A program made the translations under genes and the position numbers. Shown piece by piece: positions 1 through 10,949 of a stretch of DNA of 40,000 nucleotides. The stretch is taken from positions 5,725,001 through 5,765,000 of the forward strand of contig WPIO01000023.1 in NCBI GenBank assembly GCA_009760855.2, in the 5' to 3' direction. Every line of letters begins with the position of its first letter. Positions within the stretch are counted from its first letter, which is position 1. The notes beneath the pieces are model-generated. The model saw only the letters and a program-made list of their open reading frames with translations. It was not told the DNA's origin and ran no database searches. The stretch is from Cristatella mucedo. Taxonomy: Eukaryota > Bryozoa > Phylactolaemata > Cristatellidae.

Positions 1-385
1 ATCAAAGAGTTAAACTAGCTTTCAACCCAAGCAGTGAATAAAATTCAAATTTAGGTCACTAACTGATAAGTGTCTTAAGTCCCGTGCTCCCACCTACCTA
101 CACGAAATGCTTCATTCATCTAACCAACCTCAAATCCTTTGCAGATCGTATCTCCAGTTTGATTGCTTGTGAGTGATGGAACTCACTTTCTTGTGGCATC
201 ACGAGATCTCTTCGTAGCAGTTGCTCTTCCCGTCTGTGTGAATTCTCTTTGTTACTTATACTTGCTGAAAGTATGCGTGTTATAAATAACCAATTAGCAC
301 ACTTCCTTTCCGGCACATTTAGCGTGTCTATAAAAAGCTTTAGTTTATTGTGGTACTATTTAAATGTGCATTATTATTATTTTTT
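1..385 (+). mobile_element. L2-clade LINE relic (L2A), 3' end, 5'-truncated by window edge
   Basis: The first 250 bases translate in broken frames to the C-terminal end of an L2-type reverse transcriptase ORF. Residues like KCLKSRAPTYLHEML correspond to the conserved '(L)APTYLSELL' stretch after the RT domain. The DNA at 130-215 matches the copy at 3485-3570 (NLKSF..., WNSL region). From about 310 it becomes the L2A 3' UTR tail, with the 'AAGAGATTNAGTTCTCT'-like motif degenerated, ending in an ATT-rich repeat at 366-383. An in-frame stop lies near base 36. It is a dead fossil, and the true 5' boundary lies outside the window. Confidence 0.7.
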
Positions 386-1538
386 GAATGTATTGGTCAT
401 TGTAAGCTCTCGACACACTTTGCACACTAAAGACATTTGGATGGATTTATGATGTGTACATTGAATGGCATAACGATATATGATTCCATTTGATTTGGTG
501 CCTCAACCTAGCATCCTTGCCGTCCTTTGACCCTCACCTGACAGTCCAAAATTGTAATCATTAATTTTGTTTTCCGGACCGGGCAGACCACCTACCTCGT
601 TCTTCCCTTGTCTGGCCGCTCGTAGGGTGTAAGGTTTAGGGTTTAGGGCTTGTCTTGAGAACAGGCCAAGTATTGTAGTAATTCTAGTACAGATAGAGGC
701 AGGCAGAAAGAAAAATCGCCAAAAAAGGAACTGCTTGTTCTGAAATCAACAGCGCCGACTTTCCCTGGGGGTCCAGTCATCCTTCAACTTTTCTTTATTC
801 GAACCCGTCACCATTCCAGTGGTGATAGTGAGAGGTGCCTTCTTGTACCTTACTTGTACAAAGTACTTTCCCAGAACCCGTTCTGCGAAAGGGAGACGAT
901 GCAAAAACAATGCTTACGTTAAGCTAAATGGCCAGCACCTTATTGGTCACTGGCTCACAAATGAAAGTCAGCAAGCAGACATGGGAATCGCTTCAATTTC
1001 TAAAAGAAAATGGCGAATGATTGCACCCTTAACTGACGCAGTCATATATGGATTCTAAAACAAGCTAAGCGATCAAATGACTGTCAGTAGCTAGTGCCTT
1101 GCTTATGGCTGTAATGTTTGCAAGCCGGCAACTGGCTTGGAATGAAGCATGTCAGCTCCTCCAATCTGTCTAATAATTGACTAAGCTTGCACTGGGGACC
1201 CATTGCATCAGTGCTGGCTAGTTGCTGAAAATGCTGCTGCCTAGAAATGCTGCGTCTATGAGGTTCTAATACACCTGGTGCAATGCAGCTGGTTTGAGGA
1301 CTACTTGGTTGTGTTCAATCTACAGACAGATGATGTACGAGTGAGCAAAAGCAGGAGGAGAATAGTATACGTCATCGGGCAATAGTTATACGTCAAAAAC
1401 AATGCTAGCTATGCGGTCATGCTACCCCTGCCTCAAGAAAAGAGACATCTAATAGGGGAAGTCGCACTCAGTGGCACTCAGGGGATTTAACTATGTCTGG
1501 TTTTGAGAGATAACCCTAGAACGTCAATGGTGAATGTC

Positions 1539-1541
<3 letters not shown>
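386..1541. other. Unrecognised stretch, no gene seen
   Basis: No coding frame here resembles a known protein. The longest frame (79 codons at 819-1058) has no recognisable domain. Two copies of TTTAGGG occur at about 632-646, far too few for a telomeric array. A short direct repeat (ATAG-T-TATACGTCA-like) sits at 1362-1396. I see nothing else. Confidence 0.5.

Positions 1542-1571
<30 letters not shown>
1542..1571. repeat. (AG)n microsatellite, 30 bp
   Basis: Fifteen uninterrupted AG units. Same repeat type as the longer GA tracts at 8261, 10061 and 10893. Confidence 0.95.
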
Positions 1572-1573
<2 letters not shown>

Positions 1574-2149
1574 GTATGGAGCAAGTACGCACAGCTCGAC
1601 ACTCGCAGCTAGAGTTTAGAATACAATAATCGCATCACCGATATGGACAGCCACACATGTTAAATCGCTCGATACAGTTTGACAGACTGGATGCTTGGGA
1701 ACACACCCGGGGCTTAGCAAAATCAATACGCAAGTGCACTCGTAAGTAATGCAGTGGTGAATGCAGGCAAAAGTCTCAAAGCTATAAATCAATGATTGGC
1801 GTGCTCTTGCTCTCACTTAAGAGAGGAGGCTGTTTTCTGTGGCTATTTCTGGATACTTGCTGCTTGACTATCAGACCCGAAGTCCAGTGGGCATCAGCTT
1901 AATATGCTGTAACACGAAGCAGCAAGGACTAAGTAGTGTGACCTTGACCTTCACAGAGTGCTCCCAATATAGAGCTCGAAATGAATCTGACCTTGACCAT
2001 TACCGATATCTAATTGTAGCAAGGATGTGTGGTGAGACTAGTTTCCTTAGTTTCGTGCCCAGTCGAGTGGAGTGTTTGTTCACATTCACGTTCTGTGTAA
2101 CGCTGCAAAAATTTAGGCCTGCTTAGACAAGAATACCACACCCATGTTG
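1572..2149. other. Unrecognised stretch before the L2A stack
   Basis: Short overlapping frames on both strands with no recognisable product. No RNA gene or mobile element end could be identified. Confidence 0.4.
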
Positions 2150-2284
2150 TTCCATGCATTTTCGAAGCTTTGTCTTGGTTTTGGTAACTACTAGCAGATC
2201 TTCCGGCGGGTGCAATAAGGCACTTAGAGTTGGTAAAACCTCTGCTTCTAGGCTTATCTGTCGTTAACCTCACAACTGCCACAC
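2150..2284 (+). mobile_element. L2A LINE fragment, post-RT segment, out of order
   Basis: This piece aligns by eye to the L2A segment at about 3165-3304. CCATGCATTT near 2152, TAGCAG.TCTTCCGG..GGTGCAATA and ACTAGGCTTNCCTGTCG correspond to residues 'HAF...LL(A)DLPAGAI...SATRL' of the RT C-terminal region. It sits upstream of sequence encoding earlier RT motifs, so it is out of collinear order. The simplest reading is a separate older copy cut by insertion of the next, 5'-truncated copy. Confidence 0.55.
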
Positions 2285-2287
2285 TAG

Positions 2288-3872
2288 AGCCCGAAAACTT
2301 GAGCACCGTCCATCCAGTCTCCCTTCTACTGTTCCAATCAAAGACATTGGAATGAGTCATGGCAGACCAGCTGAACTTGTATATTGAAACTTCAAAACTT
2401 GTTAGTAAGTTCCAGTCTGCTTTTAAAGCCAATCTTTCCACAGAGCTTGCATTGCTTCGCTTATTTAACGACCTACTTATGAATTCAGACTTAAGTAGAG
2501 TATCTCTACTTGTTTTGCTCGATTTTGGGCAGCTTTTGATACTATTGATCACCAAGTTTTTCTTGAGCGCTTCTCATCTTGCCTGGGCATCACTGGCATT
2601 AAATTGCAATAGTTCAGGTCCTATCTCAGTGTGAGACTCCGTGATATTGTTGTGAATGGATAATGATCATTCGAGGAACCTCTGAAATACGGGGTATCTC
2701 AGGACTTTGTGCTTGATCTCGTTCTTTCGCGGTTTATACTCTCCCTCTAGCCAATGTGATTGCCAGGCACAATCTAGGCTTTCACTTCTATGCGGATGAC
2801 ACTCAGTTGTACCTTTGCTTCGATCCCTTCCAGCACATCAAATTCTCTCAACTCTCTTGCTAAATGCATTGATGACATGCGCATATGGATGGCGACAAAT
2901 TTTTCTTAAATTAAATTATGCTAGAACCAACTTACTATATATGGGCAAACCAAGTGTCATTCGGAAATTGGAAAACCTGGTGCTCAAAATTGACTGGGCC
3001 AGCATATTTCCTGTTGAATCTGCACAAAATCTAGGCGTCCTGTCCCAAAAGTGACCTTTCATTAGAGACCACATCAGCTCCTCAGTCAAGTCTGCCTCCT
3101 TTAAGCTACATAGCATTGCTAAAATTCGGGCTTGTTTAGTCCGGGATGCCACATCTAAATATGTCCATGCATTTGTGACATCCCGTGTAGACTTCTGCGA
3201 CTCAATGTTTGATGGTCAACCGGCCTGTACAATTATGTGCTTACAGCTTGTGCAAAACTCTGCAACTAGGCTTGCCTGTCGCTAGCATCGCAGTCACCAT
3301 ATCAAACCACTTCTCGCCGACCTGTACTGGCTTCCAGTCAAGCAACGCACCGGCTTCATGTTTGTGTAACTTACTTTTAGGTCTTTTAATTCTTTGGCTT
3401 GAGCCACCTATCAGATCTACTGCCCCACTAGGCTAAGCATCGTACCATCCATTTTTTGGAATCTGGTGATTTACCTGTATCTCGTACGAACCTCAAATCC
3501 TTTACAGACCGTGCCTTTAGTTTGCATTCTCCCAAAGTCTGGAACTCACTTCGACTGGCATCACGGTATCCCCTGACTTGACCATATTTAAAAAGAAACT
3601 GAAAACGCGTCTATTTACCGCAGTATTTAGTGGGTCCGTGTGATTCGTCATTTGTGTGCTTATACTAGATGACACTAACCAGATTTACATTCTGACCCTG
3701 TGCGTGTCACCTCTAACCATATTATGCTTATTCATTAAGCATGCTACCGATAACCTTTCGATCATGCTTCCTTTACAGCCAGCAAATGTAAGATGCCTAG
3801 GATAGGATTGAGTTCTCTGTGGGGGCTATAAAAATGTATTATTATTGTTATTATTATTATTATTCTTTTTAT
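2288..3872 (+). pseudogene. L2A LINE reverse transcriptase relic with 3' UTR
   Basis: A frame-broken L2-type reverse transcriptase (target-primed retrotransposition). In order it shows a degraded 'NYRPVSLLPF.SKILE' (about 2300-2350), then LVSKFQSAFKANLSTE near 2401-2445, motif A remnants (LLVLLDF, then TIDHQVFLERF after a frameshift near 2530), and the catalytic box YADDTQLYL with YADD codons at 2789-2800 still intact. HAFVTSRVDFCDS follows at about 3165-3210, WLPVKQR at about 3330 and the NLKSF...WNSL block at 3490-3550. Many frameshifts and stops separate these. The 3' UTR carries the AGATNGNGTTCTCT tail motif (3802-3818) and ends in an (ATT)n repeat at about 3836-3872. The endonuclease domain is missing (5' truncation). 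Confidence 0.8.
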
Positions 3873-4350
3873 TACTCACCAATCTGCACCAAGCGCCTAT
3901 CAAGCAGGGTATCAGCTTCAAGATTCCCATCACTCACCATTACGCCCGTCCATTTGCTTGCACCGACCTTATCTATCTGAATTAGTTTTATGTCAGGCAT
4001 CTCGTCTCACCATCTGCTTTTCTCACTCTGGACGATTGATTTCGCCTCTGCACTCAAATCTCTCCGGAGATCATTCCTTCCATTAATATACTCCCAAAGC
4101 TTAAAAGTCCTTACCAACTGACATTAAGTCATCTCCTATTTTAACAACATTCAAAAAGCAGCTAGAAGCCTACCTGTGCCTCACAGCATTTGCTTGGTCC
4201 GTATGAATTGTCGTCTACATGCTCATTCGTTTTTACACTGGGTATTTTATCACTAACCAATTGATATGCATCTTTTGACACACACGCAAAGTACCTAGGA
4301 AGAGATTTAGTTCTCTAGGGCTCTACATATTGACCTCATTTTATTGCTAC
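3873..4350 (+). mobile_element. L2A LINE 3' fragment, inserted at the tail of the previous copy
   Basis: It starts abruptly within the RT C-terminal coding sequence (an APIKQGISFK-like frame, matching WLPIKQRIDF in the copy at about 29230). It runs through the 3' UTR (TCACAGCATTTG...GGTCCGT near 4179) to a clear tail AAGTACCTAGGAAGAGATTTAGTTCTCT-like motif at about 4286-4315. It follows immediately on the (ATT)n tail of the upstream copy. Frames are broken throughout. Confidence 0.7.
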
Positions 4351-4755
4351 TATTTTTATATCTACATCCCACTGGAGAGAATTCGCACGTACTGGGATGT
4401 GCAGTGCGTGCAGCTTTATACACCGAAATTCTTAGCTGCTGCATTTTTTGCCAGCTCTCCAGTGTGCCAAGGCGTGCTTGCCACACGGTCTCATCCAGTC
4501 ACTATTCTGCCTAATGGTGTCATCCTGCCTAGACAAATCCTATGAAGCCGGAAGCAGTATCGCACGCTCTTGTGTACTTGCATCGCTTGTGTCTCGTTGC
4601 AAACTTCAAATCACCCTGAGTCAACCACTAGTGCGTGTGTGCATGCCTTCGTTTGTAATGGGGCTACACACTTTTAGCGTGGGTACTGCTACTGAGCACT
4701 GCTGCTCTGAACGGTGCACTTCCAAGCTGGAGCCGTTGCAGAAGGCAGAAGGCAA
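4351..4755. other. Unrecognised stretch
   Basis: Two overlapping short + frames with no domain. No element end or RNA gene recognised. It leads directly into the 42-bp minisatellite. Confidence 0.4.
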
Positions 4756-4942
4756 CCTGCAATTCTCCTTCTTGTTGGATTAGCCACGGCACTGCTACCT
4801 GCAATTCTCCTTCTTGTTGGATTAGCCACGGCACTGCTACCTGCAATTCTCCTTCTTGTTGGATTAGCCACGGCACTGCTACCTGCAATTCTCCTTCTTG
4901 TTAGATTAGCCACGGCACTGCTACCTGCAATTCTCCCTCACC
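4756..4942. repeat. 42-bp minisatellite, about 4.4 copies
   Basis: Units start at 4756, 4798, 4840, 4882 and 4924 (partial), beginning CCTGCAATTCTCCTTCTTGT. The four full copies are near-identical (TTGTTGG versus TTGTTAG in the fourth), which implies recent expansion or homogenisation. As 42 is a multiple of three, the array stays open in one + frame (hydrophobic 14-residue unit LPAILLLVGLATAL) and two - frames. The translated repeat has no recognisable homology and is not taken as coding. Confidence 0.95.
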
Positions 4943-7140
4943 AGAACTGGTTCCAATATGCTGGGTCGACACCCTGAGCACACGCCATACAAATACCAAT
5001 GGCCACCCAATGGCTTCGTCTGACATCCTGATTTGTGGACCACTCGTCCCGCCATGAAAATGCTGCTGGTATCTGCTTTGTCTGGTTTGAGGCTCTAGCT
5101 GCAGGCCGGTCTAGAACGATCTTCTTTATACGTTTGCAATATTACCATGCGACCGATCTAGACGGTGGGTGCAGGTTTTATTACAGTACAATCAAGGCAT
5201 AAGTTGCTATGATTTTGGCTGAGAGTAACCACATTTTTATCTATCGCAGTCCAACATTCTGTGATCATCTGAACTCGTGCGGTTAGTAAGGAGACAGTTT
5301 TAGCGATTCGCTTAGCTTTGGCGACTCCGCTAGGTTTGTGCCACTCCGGGCAAGCACTATTGCCGTATTACAATTGATATTTAGTTTTAGTTTTTCGGTC
5401 GCTACTGGACGATTTTCTGGAGGCCGCTGTAGTCGGGTTGCCCTCACTTGGTGCCATCTAATACTGGTTACAAGGCAAATCTTTCCCTTTGAATCTGTAA
5501 GGTTGTGTAAAGTAATCGTGCTTCTCAGCGATCTGGATCTTCAGCGGATTAGCATCGGTTACGAATGCAACAGCAGCTGTGTGAACTGATAACATTGAGT
5601 TCACCAAAGCGTCTGCAGCTCAAGACTGTGTACACAATGTACTGCACTTCGCGCTTTGCTCATTGCTTAGCCTTTCGCGGTGCACAGCTCATTGGTTAGC
5701 CTCACTCTTGGCCACATTGTGCAGCCAGATGACTTCGGCCTGACTGTACTTATTCGGGCCTCAGAATGTGAACGACTTCGCAGATTCGGTTGGCCTGGCA
5801 ATATCTCATCAGTACAGGGACTGAGTATCTCCGTGTTGTTGAGTTATTAAGCTACAATCCAATCAAAACCTAACAGCTTTTTGGGTTTTTCTGTCGACAT
5901 CCAAGAACACTCTTTAACAAAAATGTTATCTTTCTGTAGTAAGTGATATTTTGTATTTGCTCGTGCTTTAGAATAATAGAAAATGATCATTGTTCCCTGT
6001 AGACTACGAGCTTATGATCAGAACAGTGATTAACTCAACATGAACCCATTTCCGATGAAAAAAGTGACACACTCACCTCTTGAGGTTCACATTTCGCCAG
6101 AAATAATAGCAAATGTGTCAAAATTAACACGTATTTACCCCGAGGTTTGAAAAAATGTGGTGACATTTTCTGATCTGCTACTTTCATAATTTTATACAAC
6201 TACTCGTACTCCTTTTGTGTAGGTGTCAGAAGCACAGCGTGCAACTTGGTAAGAGTAAGGTCTCTGATCAGATAAATGAGGTGTTTCTGGCAGAGCAAGT
6301 ACGGTTTTCCCTCTTTAATCACATTCATTCAAATTTATCTGAATATGCTGAAGATGGTGGCTGCTACCTCTGCGAATGGGATGGGGTGCTTAGGGCAGTG
6401 GGATACTGGGGCTACGGATGAAGTAGTGCTCGGGCACATGACGGGATGCCCGCTTTGTCATTTCAACGTTTGTAAGCGTCCACAGTGCATAAGTGGCAGT
6501 TTCGCGGTCAATCGGCTCCCATCGAGCCCTTGGGATATTCATCTGTATTTTCAACTGTGTGTCTTCTTTTCCCCCTGAACTAACCTACAAAGTTTCACAA
6601 TATCAATTGAAAAAGGTAAATCATCCATTGCCTAATTTCTCTCTAGTCAGTAGCAATTGTTCATCTTACCTTAAGAAGTTCTCTTTCAGTTTTCGCGTGC
6701 GAAATGAAGTGTTCAGGGCCTGTCTTGACCCCGATGGGTTTGACGAAGTATGCTTTGCAGTCCTGGACAAGTCCCTCCACTCGCTGCAGCAGCCTTTCTA
6801 GACTCCCCTGGAAAAAAGAAACGTGTAGAAGCTGAGCCCCGAATTCGAGCTAGCTCACAGGTCGCTCTCTGGCCCGGAAGTACATCCATGGAAGTCGGAC
6901 AGTCACCTGGACAGCACGCGCTGCCGGGCTTTCTGACCGGCGGCTAAATGTTTGGTCGACTGTGCACGTACGACGCGATCGCTGTCTTAGGCTAAAGCAA
7001 AGAGGAACAACGTGGCTCAATGCTGTGCATGCGTAATCGTTGCATCCTGACACCGAGAATATATAAACAGTATAGTAATTACAAACGCACACATTCATTT
7101 AAGCATTTAAGCAGTCCGCCGAGACTCGGCTCGAACAAGT
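4943..7140. other. Unrecognised stretch, no gene seen
   Basis: Only short frames (83-102 codons) with no recognisable domain. No LINE, SINE or transposon end was identified. Composition is unremarkable and AT-leaning (for example 5860-6210). Confidence 0.4.
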
Positions 7141-7213
7141 AATTGGGAGTGTAAAGCCGTAACTTCGAAGTGTAAAGCCTCGACTTCGAAGTGTAAAGCC
7201 TCGACTTCGAAGC
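7141..7213. repeat. 21-bp tandem repeat, about 3.4 copies
   Basis: The unit ACTTCGAAGTGTAAAGCCTCG starts at 7162, 7183 and 7204 (partial), with a diverged partial unit upstream (GTGTAAAGCCGTA). Each unit contains the palindrome CTTCGAAG. Confidence 0.9.
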
Positions 7214-7237
7214 TCCGCGTTGAACGACGAACGAAAA

Positions 7238-7345
7238 TCAGTCTCGCAGCTCAAGTGGTAAAATATTGGACCGCTAACCAACCGGTTAGAGGATCGTTCC
7301 CCGATAGAGGCGCAATTGATTTTTTACCGCTCACTCACTCCTACT
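7238..7345 (+). mobile_element. tRNA-like SINE head fragment
   Basis: The sequence GCAGCTCAAGTGGTAAAATA resembles a tRNA A box. It is followed by TTGGACCGCTAACCAACCGG, which resembles an anticodon arm with GCT in the loop. A weak B-box-like GGATCGTTCC sits at about 7291. Spacing is short for an intact tRNA, so this is read as a diverged tRNA-derived SINE head, not a tRNA gene. The call is uncertain. Confidence 0.35.
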
Positions 7346-7499
7346 GCATACGGCTTTCGGTCGTACTGCGTTTTGAAATTAATGCTTAGGCGACTAACCC
7401 GTAGGTCGGCGCTGCTTAGCAGCCTATGAAAGCTTTTTAACAGTGTACGCTTTCTTGCAGTTCTTTAGCAAGTTTTCTAGAAACCTTTGGCGCCCTCGC

Positions 7500-7690
7500 A
7501 TACAAGAGGGCGACCAGAAAGTAAAGCTCGGTTGTAACTACCGAGGTCAAGATGAATGCAGTCGATGACCGAAGTTCTGGATTCAAGCCCCACGGTACAT
7601 GTGAAGTGCCTGAATAGAGACTCAGTTCTCTTAGGACCATATGCATATGAATTTTTTATTTTATTTTGTTTTATTTAAAGCGCTGAAGAG
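7500..7690 (+). mobile_element. SINE-V copy (tRNA head with L2A-type tail)
   Basis: The stretch CTCGGTTGTAACTACCGAGG followed by TCAAGATGAATGCAGT matches, position by position with substitutions, the reverse complement of the SINE at 33243-33395. A B-box-like GGATTCAAGCCCC is at 7579-7591. The tail GTGCCTGAATAGAGACTCAG then TTCTCTTAGG (about 7607-7640) is the same motif that ends the L2A LINEs. A T-rich terminal repeat follows. Confidence 0.65.
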
Positions 7691-7731
7691 ACTTCGTGCG
7701 GAATGCCTTGTTAGCGTCCCTCTAGTGGCCC

Positions 7732-7797
7732 GGTGGCGCCCTCTGGTGACACTGACTTCGTAGGTGGCGCCCTCTAGAGGGATGATAGACTTCGTAG
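7732..7797. repeat. Diverged tandem duplication of 31-35 bp
   Basis: Two units begin GGTGGCGCCCTCT and end GACTTCGTAG (7732-7762 and 7763-7797), differing in their middles. A partial third similarity (CCCTCTAGTGGCC) lies just upstream at 7718. Confidence 0.7.
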
Positions 7798-8260
7798 TTG
7801 CGCATCAATGGTGTGCCATCCTCACCCGGCGCAGGCTTGCGTAGCCCTCCCTACCCCAAGAGAATATGATTGCTTTTTCAAAGAGTAATTATAGTCTTCT
7901 CTTGAAGCCGACTTTGATTTCGCTCGCCGAGCGAGCGCCGTCCAGCAAGGCTCTACGGTCCGTCTGTGTGGGGGGGTTAAACCTCGTTTTGGTAGAGCTC
8001 GAATCTCCCGAAGCCGAAGAAGCGTCTCCCGGAAGCCTCGACTCTAAACTCGACTCGAAAGACCGAGGACCGCCGGTACTTCCGAGTGGGAGAGAGCGCA
8101 GCAGCTGTGCTTTCTAAGGGTCGACGACCGGCAGGGTGATGCAGCTCCAGCCGAAAATAGCCGCCCCGACGCGGTTCGAAGTTGAGCACCGAAGGCTCGT
8201 GGTGCGGCTGGAATGCTGCACAGTGTCCGGACACGCACTTATTTGCATCCCGCCCATTCT

Positions 8261-8284
8261 GAGAGAGAGAGAGAGAGAGAGAGA
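8261..8284. repeat. (GA)n microsatellite, 24 bp
   Basis: Twelve uninterrupted GA units in a GC-rich context. Confidence 0.95.
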
Positions 8285-8661
8285 TTGCCGCTCTGCGCCG
8301 CCAAAGACGCGCAGCCAGTGCAGAAACCTCTTTAGAGCCCATTCTCGTTAAAGGAAGTGAATCCACATCTTGGAAAGCCAGAAGTCATGCGCCGAAAGGG
8401 CACCGCTTTGCACGCTTATTTTGACATGTCTTGAAAAAATTAATTACCCTATATTGCGAGCAAAGTTTGGAGCAAACTTTAAAAAGTTGCATCCACTCTG
8501 AAAACCAACCCTTGACCTATAGGCGAAACTGCAACCGCTCTGGCAACCCTTTTAGTCTCAACAAAAAAAAAATTTGTTTCACGCAGGAGAAATGCGTTGA
8601 AGCGGCACAAAAACTAGAGCGTTTCTTGCCCCTCTCTCTCTCTTTCCCTCTCTGTCTGGTA

Positions 8662-8806
8662 AAAATAAATCTATAATTCATTTGTATAGCGCCCTAAGAG
8701 AACGCAATCTCTATTCAGGCGCTTCACCTATCCTACGGGGCTCGAGCCCACGATCTCGGTCGGAGCGAGCACCTTTACCAATGAACCAAAACAGCGGCGC
8801 AGCAAC
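8662..8806 (-). mobile_element. SINE-V copy (tRNA head with L2A-type tail)
   Basis: Read on the - strand, the A-box-like TGGTTCATTGGTAAAGGT (8771-8788) is followed by the B-box-like GTGGGCTCGAGCCCC (8737-8751). Then comes the tail GCGCCTGAATAGAGATTGCG with TTCTCTTAGGGCGCTATA and a terminal AAATGAATTATAG. The tail matches the 3' UTR tail of the L2A LINEs and of the SINE-V copies at 7500, 25046 and 33243. Confidence 0.75.
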
Positions 8807-9950
8807 TTCGTGGAAGCCCGGTAGCCATCCGGGAAGGGCTGCACGAAGCAGTTGAATCGGCAGATCTTAATCTGGTGAGCCCAACCTCCACGCACGACCC
8901 AGGCCGAGCGGCGTTCAAGTCCTGCACGCAGTTCTACCTTCGCTCGCAGAGAGCCAGTGATCGAAAATGGCGACGCTCGGCCGCTGCTGCATGAATAGCG
9001 GCCGAATGGTTAAATCGGATGCTCGTTGTTCTACTTTTATCTGGGTTCCAGCGGGTCTACTGGGGGAGGGGCAGATCTCTGTATTCGAGAGGGGGAGCTG
9101 GACCGGCTGTAGCATCGGTGGGGGGCCGCCCGCCCCTTCAGTCAGACGTTTCAGCCGGTCTGTTTCAGCCCCCCCCCAGCCCCGTCTCCGGCCCACGCCC
9201 TTGCGTGACGTACTCGAGAGAGCGCTCAGGTTCGCTGCCAACGAACCTGAGTTGAGGGAAGGACGGCAGCTGCTTGCTCGCAGGCTGCTGCCGTCAGAGG
9301 CAGGAACATATGGCGGCGGTGGCTGAGGTCGGGGCGGGGCTGAGAGCTCACATCGTTCAGCCGCTCAGCCAGCCGTTCAACATTCTGCTCATGAAACGAA
9401 TGCTCCTGCATTCCACGCCCACATCCGACTGCTCTGTTCAAGCAGCGACTTGGTCTCGAAACAAATTGGTGCAGCCGTGCAGCTTCGCGTGCGTGCCTTG
9501 CGCGGGGCTGCGGCCACGCCAGCACAGTGCTGGCCCTCTCCGCCATCTTCGGCATCTTCAGTGCCCAGAGAAATGCTCAGCTGACTCGAGACTACTCCGG
9601 CAGTGCCTCTCAGGGTGATGGCGAGGGGTCGATAGGGCTGGGGACCCGTTATGCTATCCCCCCCGACCCGGTACAGATTTATTTGCTTCGCCCCACGTGC
9701 TGAGCACACGCCGAGCAATCGCTCAATCGCTTCGCTGGCTGGGCTGCCGCAGCTGCAGGCGGCCAAGACTTCTATCACGTCTCCCTGCTGCGACTCGGCG
9801 AAGCCGCAATGACAAAAAGCCGGTATTTCTCTGTTGAGTTTTCTTTCTTTATCGAACTCAAAGTCTTCCTAGCCTTCGGTTCGCATCCGGTAGACTTCAT
9901 CTCAGGCGACAGAAAGAAACGGCCGGAGGGTAGATATCGCTGCGTAATTA
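8807..9950. other. GC- and CpG-rich stretch, no convincing gene
   Basis: Overlapping Arg/Pro/Ala-rich frames on both strands (up to 129 codons), typical of GC-rich non-coding DNA. Two further tRNA-like traces are visible: GTTCAAGTCCTGCACG at about 8914, and GCCGAATGGTTAAATCGGAT at about 9002 with GGGTTCCAGC at about 9042. Both are too incomplete to call. A (G/C)-run (CCCCCCCC at 9169-9176) occurs. Confidence 0.4.
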
Positions 9951-9954
9951 TTTT

Positions 9955-10385
<431 letters not shown>

Positions 10386-10888
10386 CAGAAATCTTGAGAG
10401 AAACGAAAAGGTAAAATACTAGGCCGAACTGGTTAGATGTGAAATCTGTGAGCATTCACCACACCCCACCACATAAGGAGCATGCATTCAGTTGCTTGAT
10501 GGCAGACCATCGCAGCACTAATTGCATCTCTCGGCAGCTTCCTGCAGATGTGGGTCTACGGTAAGCCTCCTTTTTTCAGGCCATCACTCTGCGGTCTGTA
10601 TGTGGAGCTCGTAGCTGGAAAAGCTGTCGAGAAGCTGACGTCAGCCAGGTACTCTCGCTGCGGCCTGGCCCACATAAGAGCACATGCTTGCAGGCATCGC
10701 AGATAGGCTTTCTGAGCCACGTGCTCCATGGCTTGCAAAGCCGTGGATTTCTGGACTGCTCATGTAACCGCAGGCCACTCGTTGGAGTTTTAGGAGCTTT
10801 AGTTTGAGCCATAGTTTGAGGAGCATTCATGTGCTAGGAATTCTTCTATGGCTGCTATTAGGGAGAGAAGATGGAAGAGAGATAGAAA

Positions 10889-10892
<4 letters not shown>
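10386..10892. other. Unrecognised stretch between GA tracts
   Basis: Short overlapping frames only. No mobile element or RNA gene recognised. Confidence 0.4.

Positions 10893-10938
<46 letters not shown>
10893..10938. repeat. (GA)n microsatellite, 46 bp
   Basis: Pure GA units flanked by imperfect GA-rich sequence (10861-10955). Confidence 0.95.
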
Positions 10939-10942
<4 letters not shown>

Positions 10943-10949
10943 AGAGGGG

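Noticed and set aside
632-646. Telomeric TTTAGGG repeats
   Set aside because: Only two units, with no array.
4756-4942. CRISPR array
   Set aside because: Units are contiguous with no unique spacers, in a eukaryotic context. It is a minisatellite.
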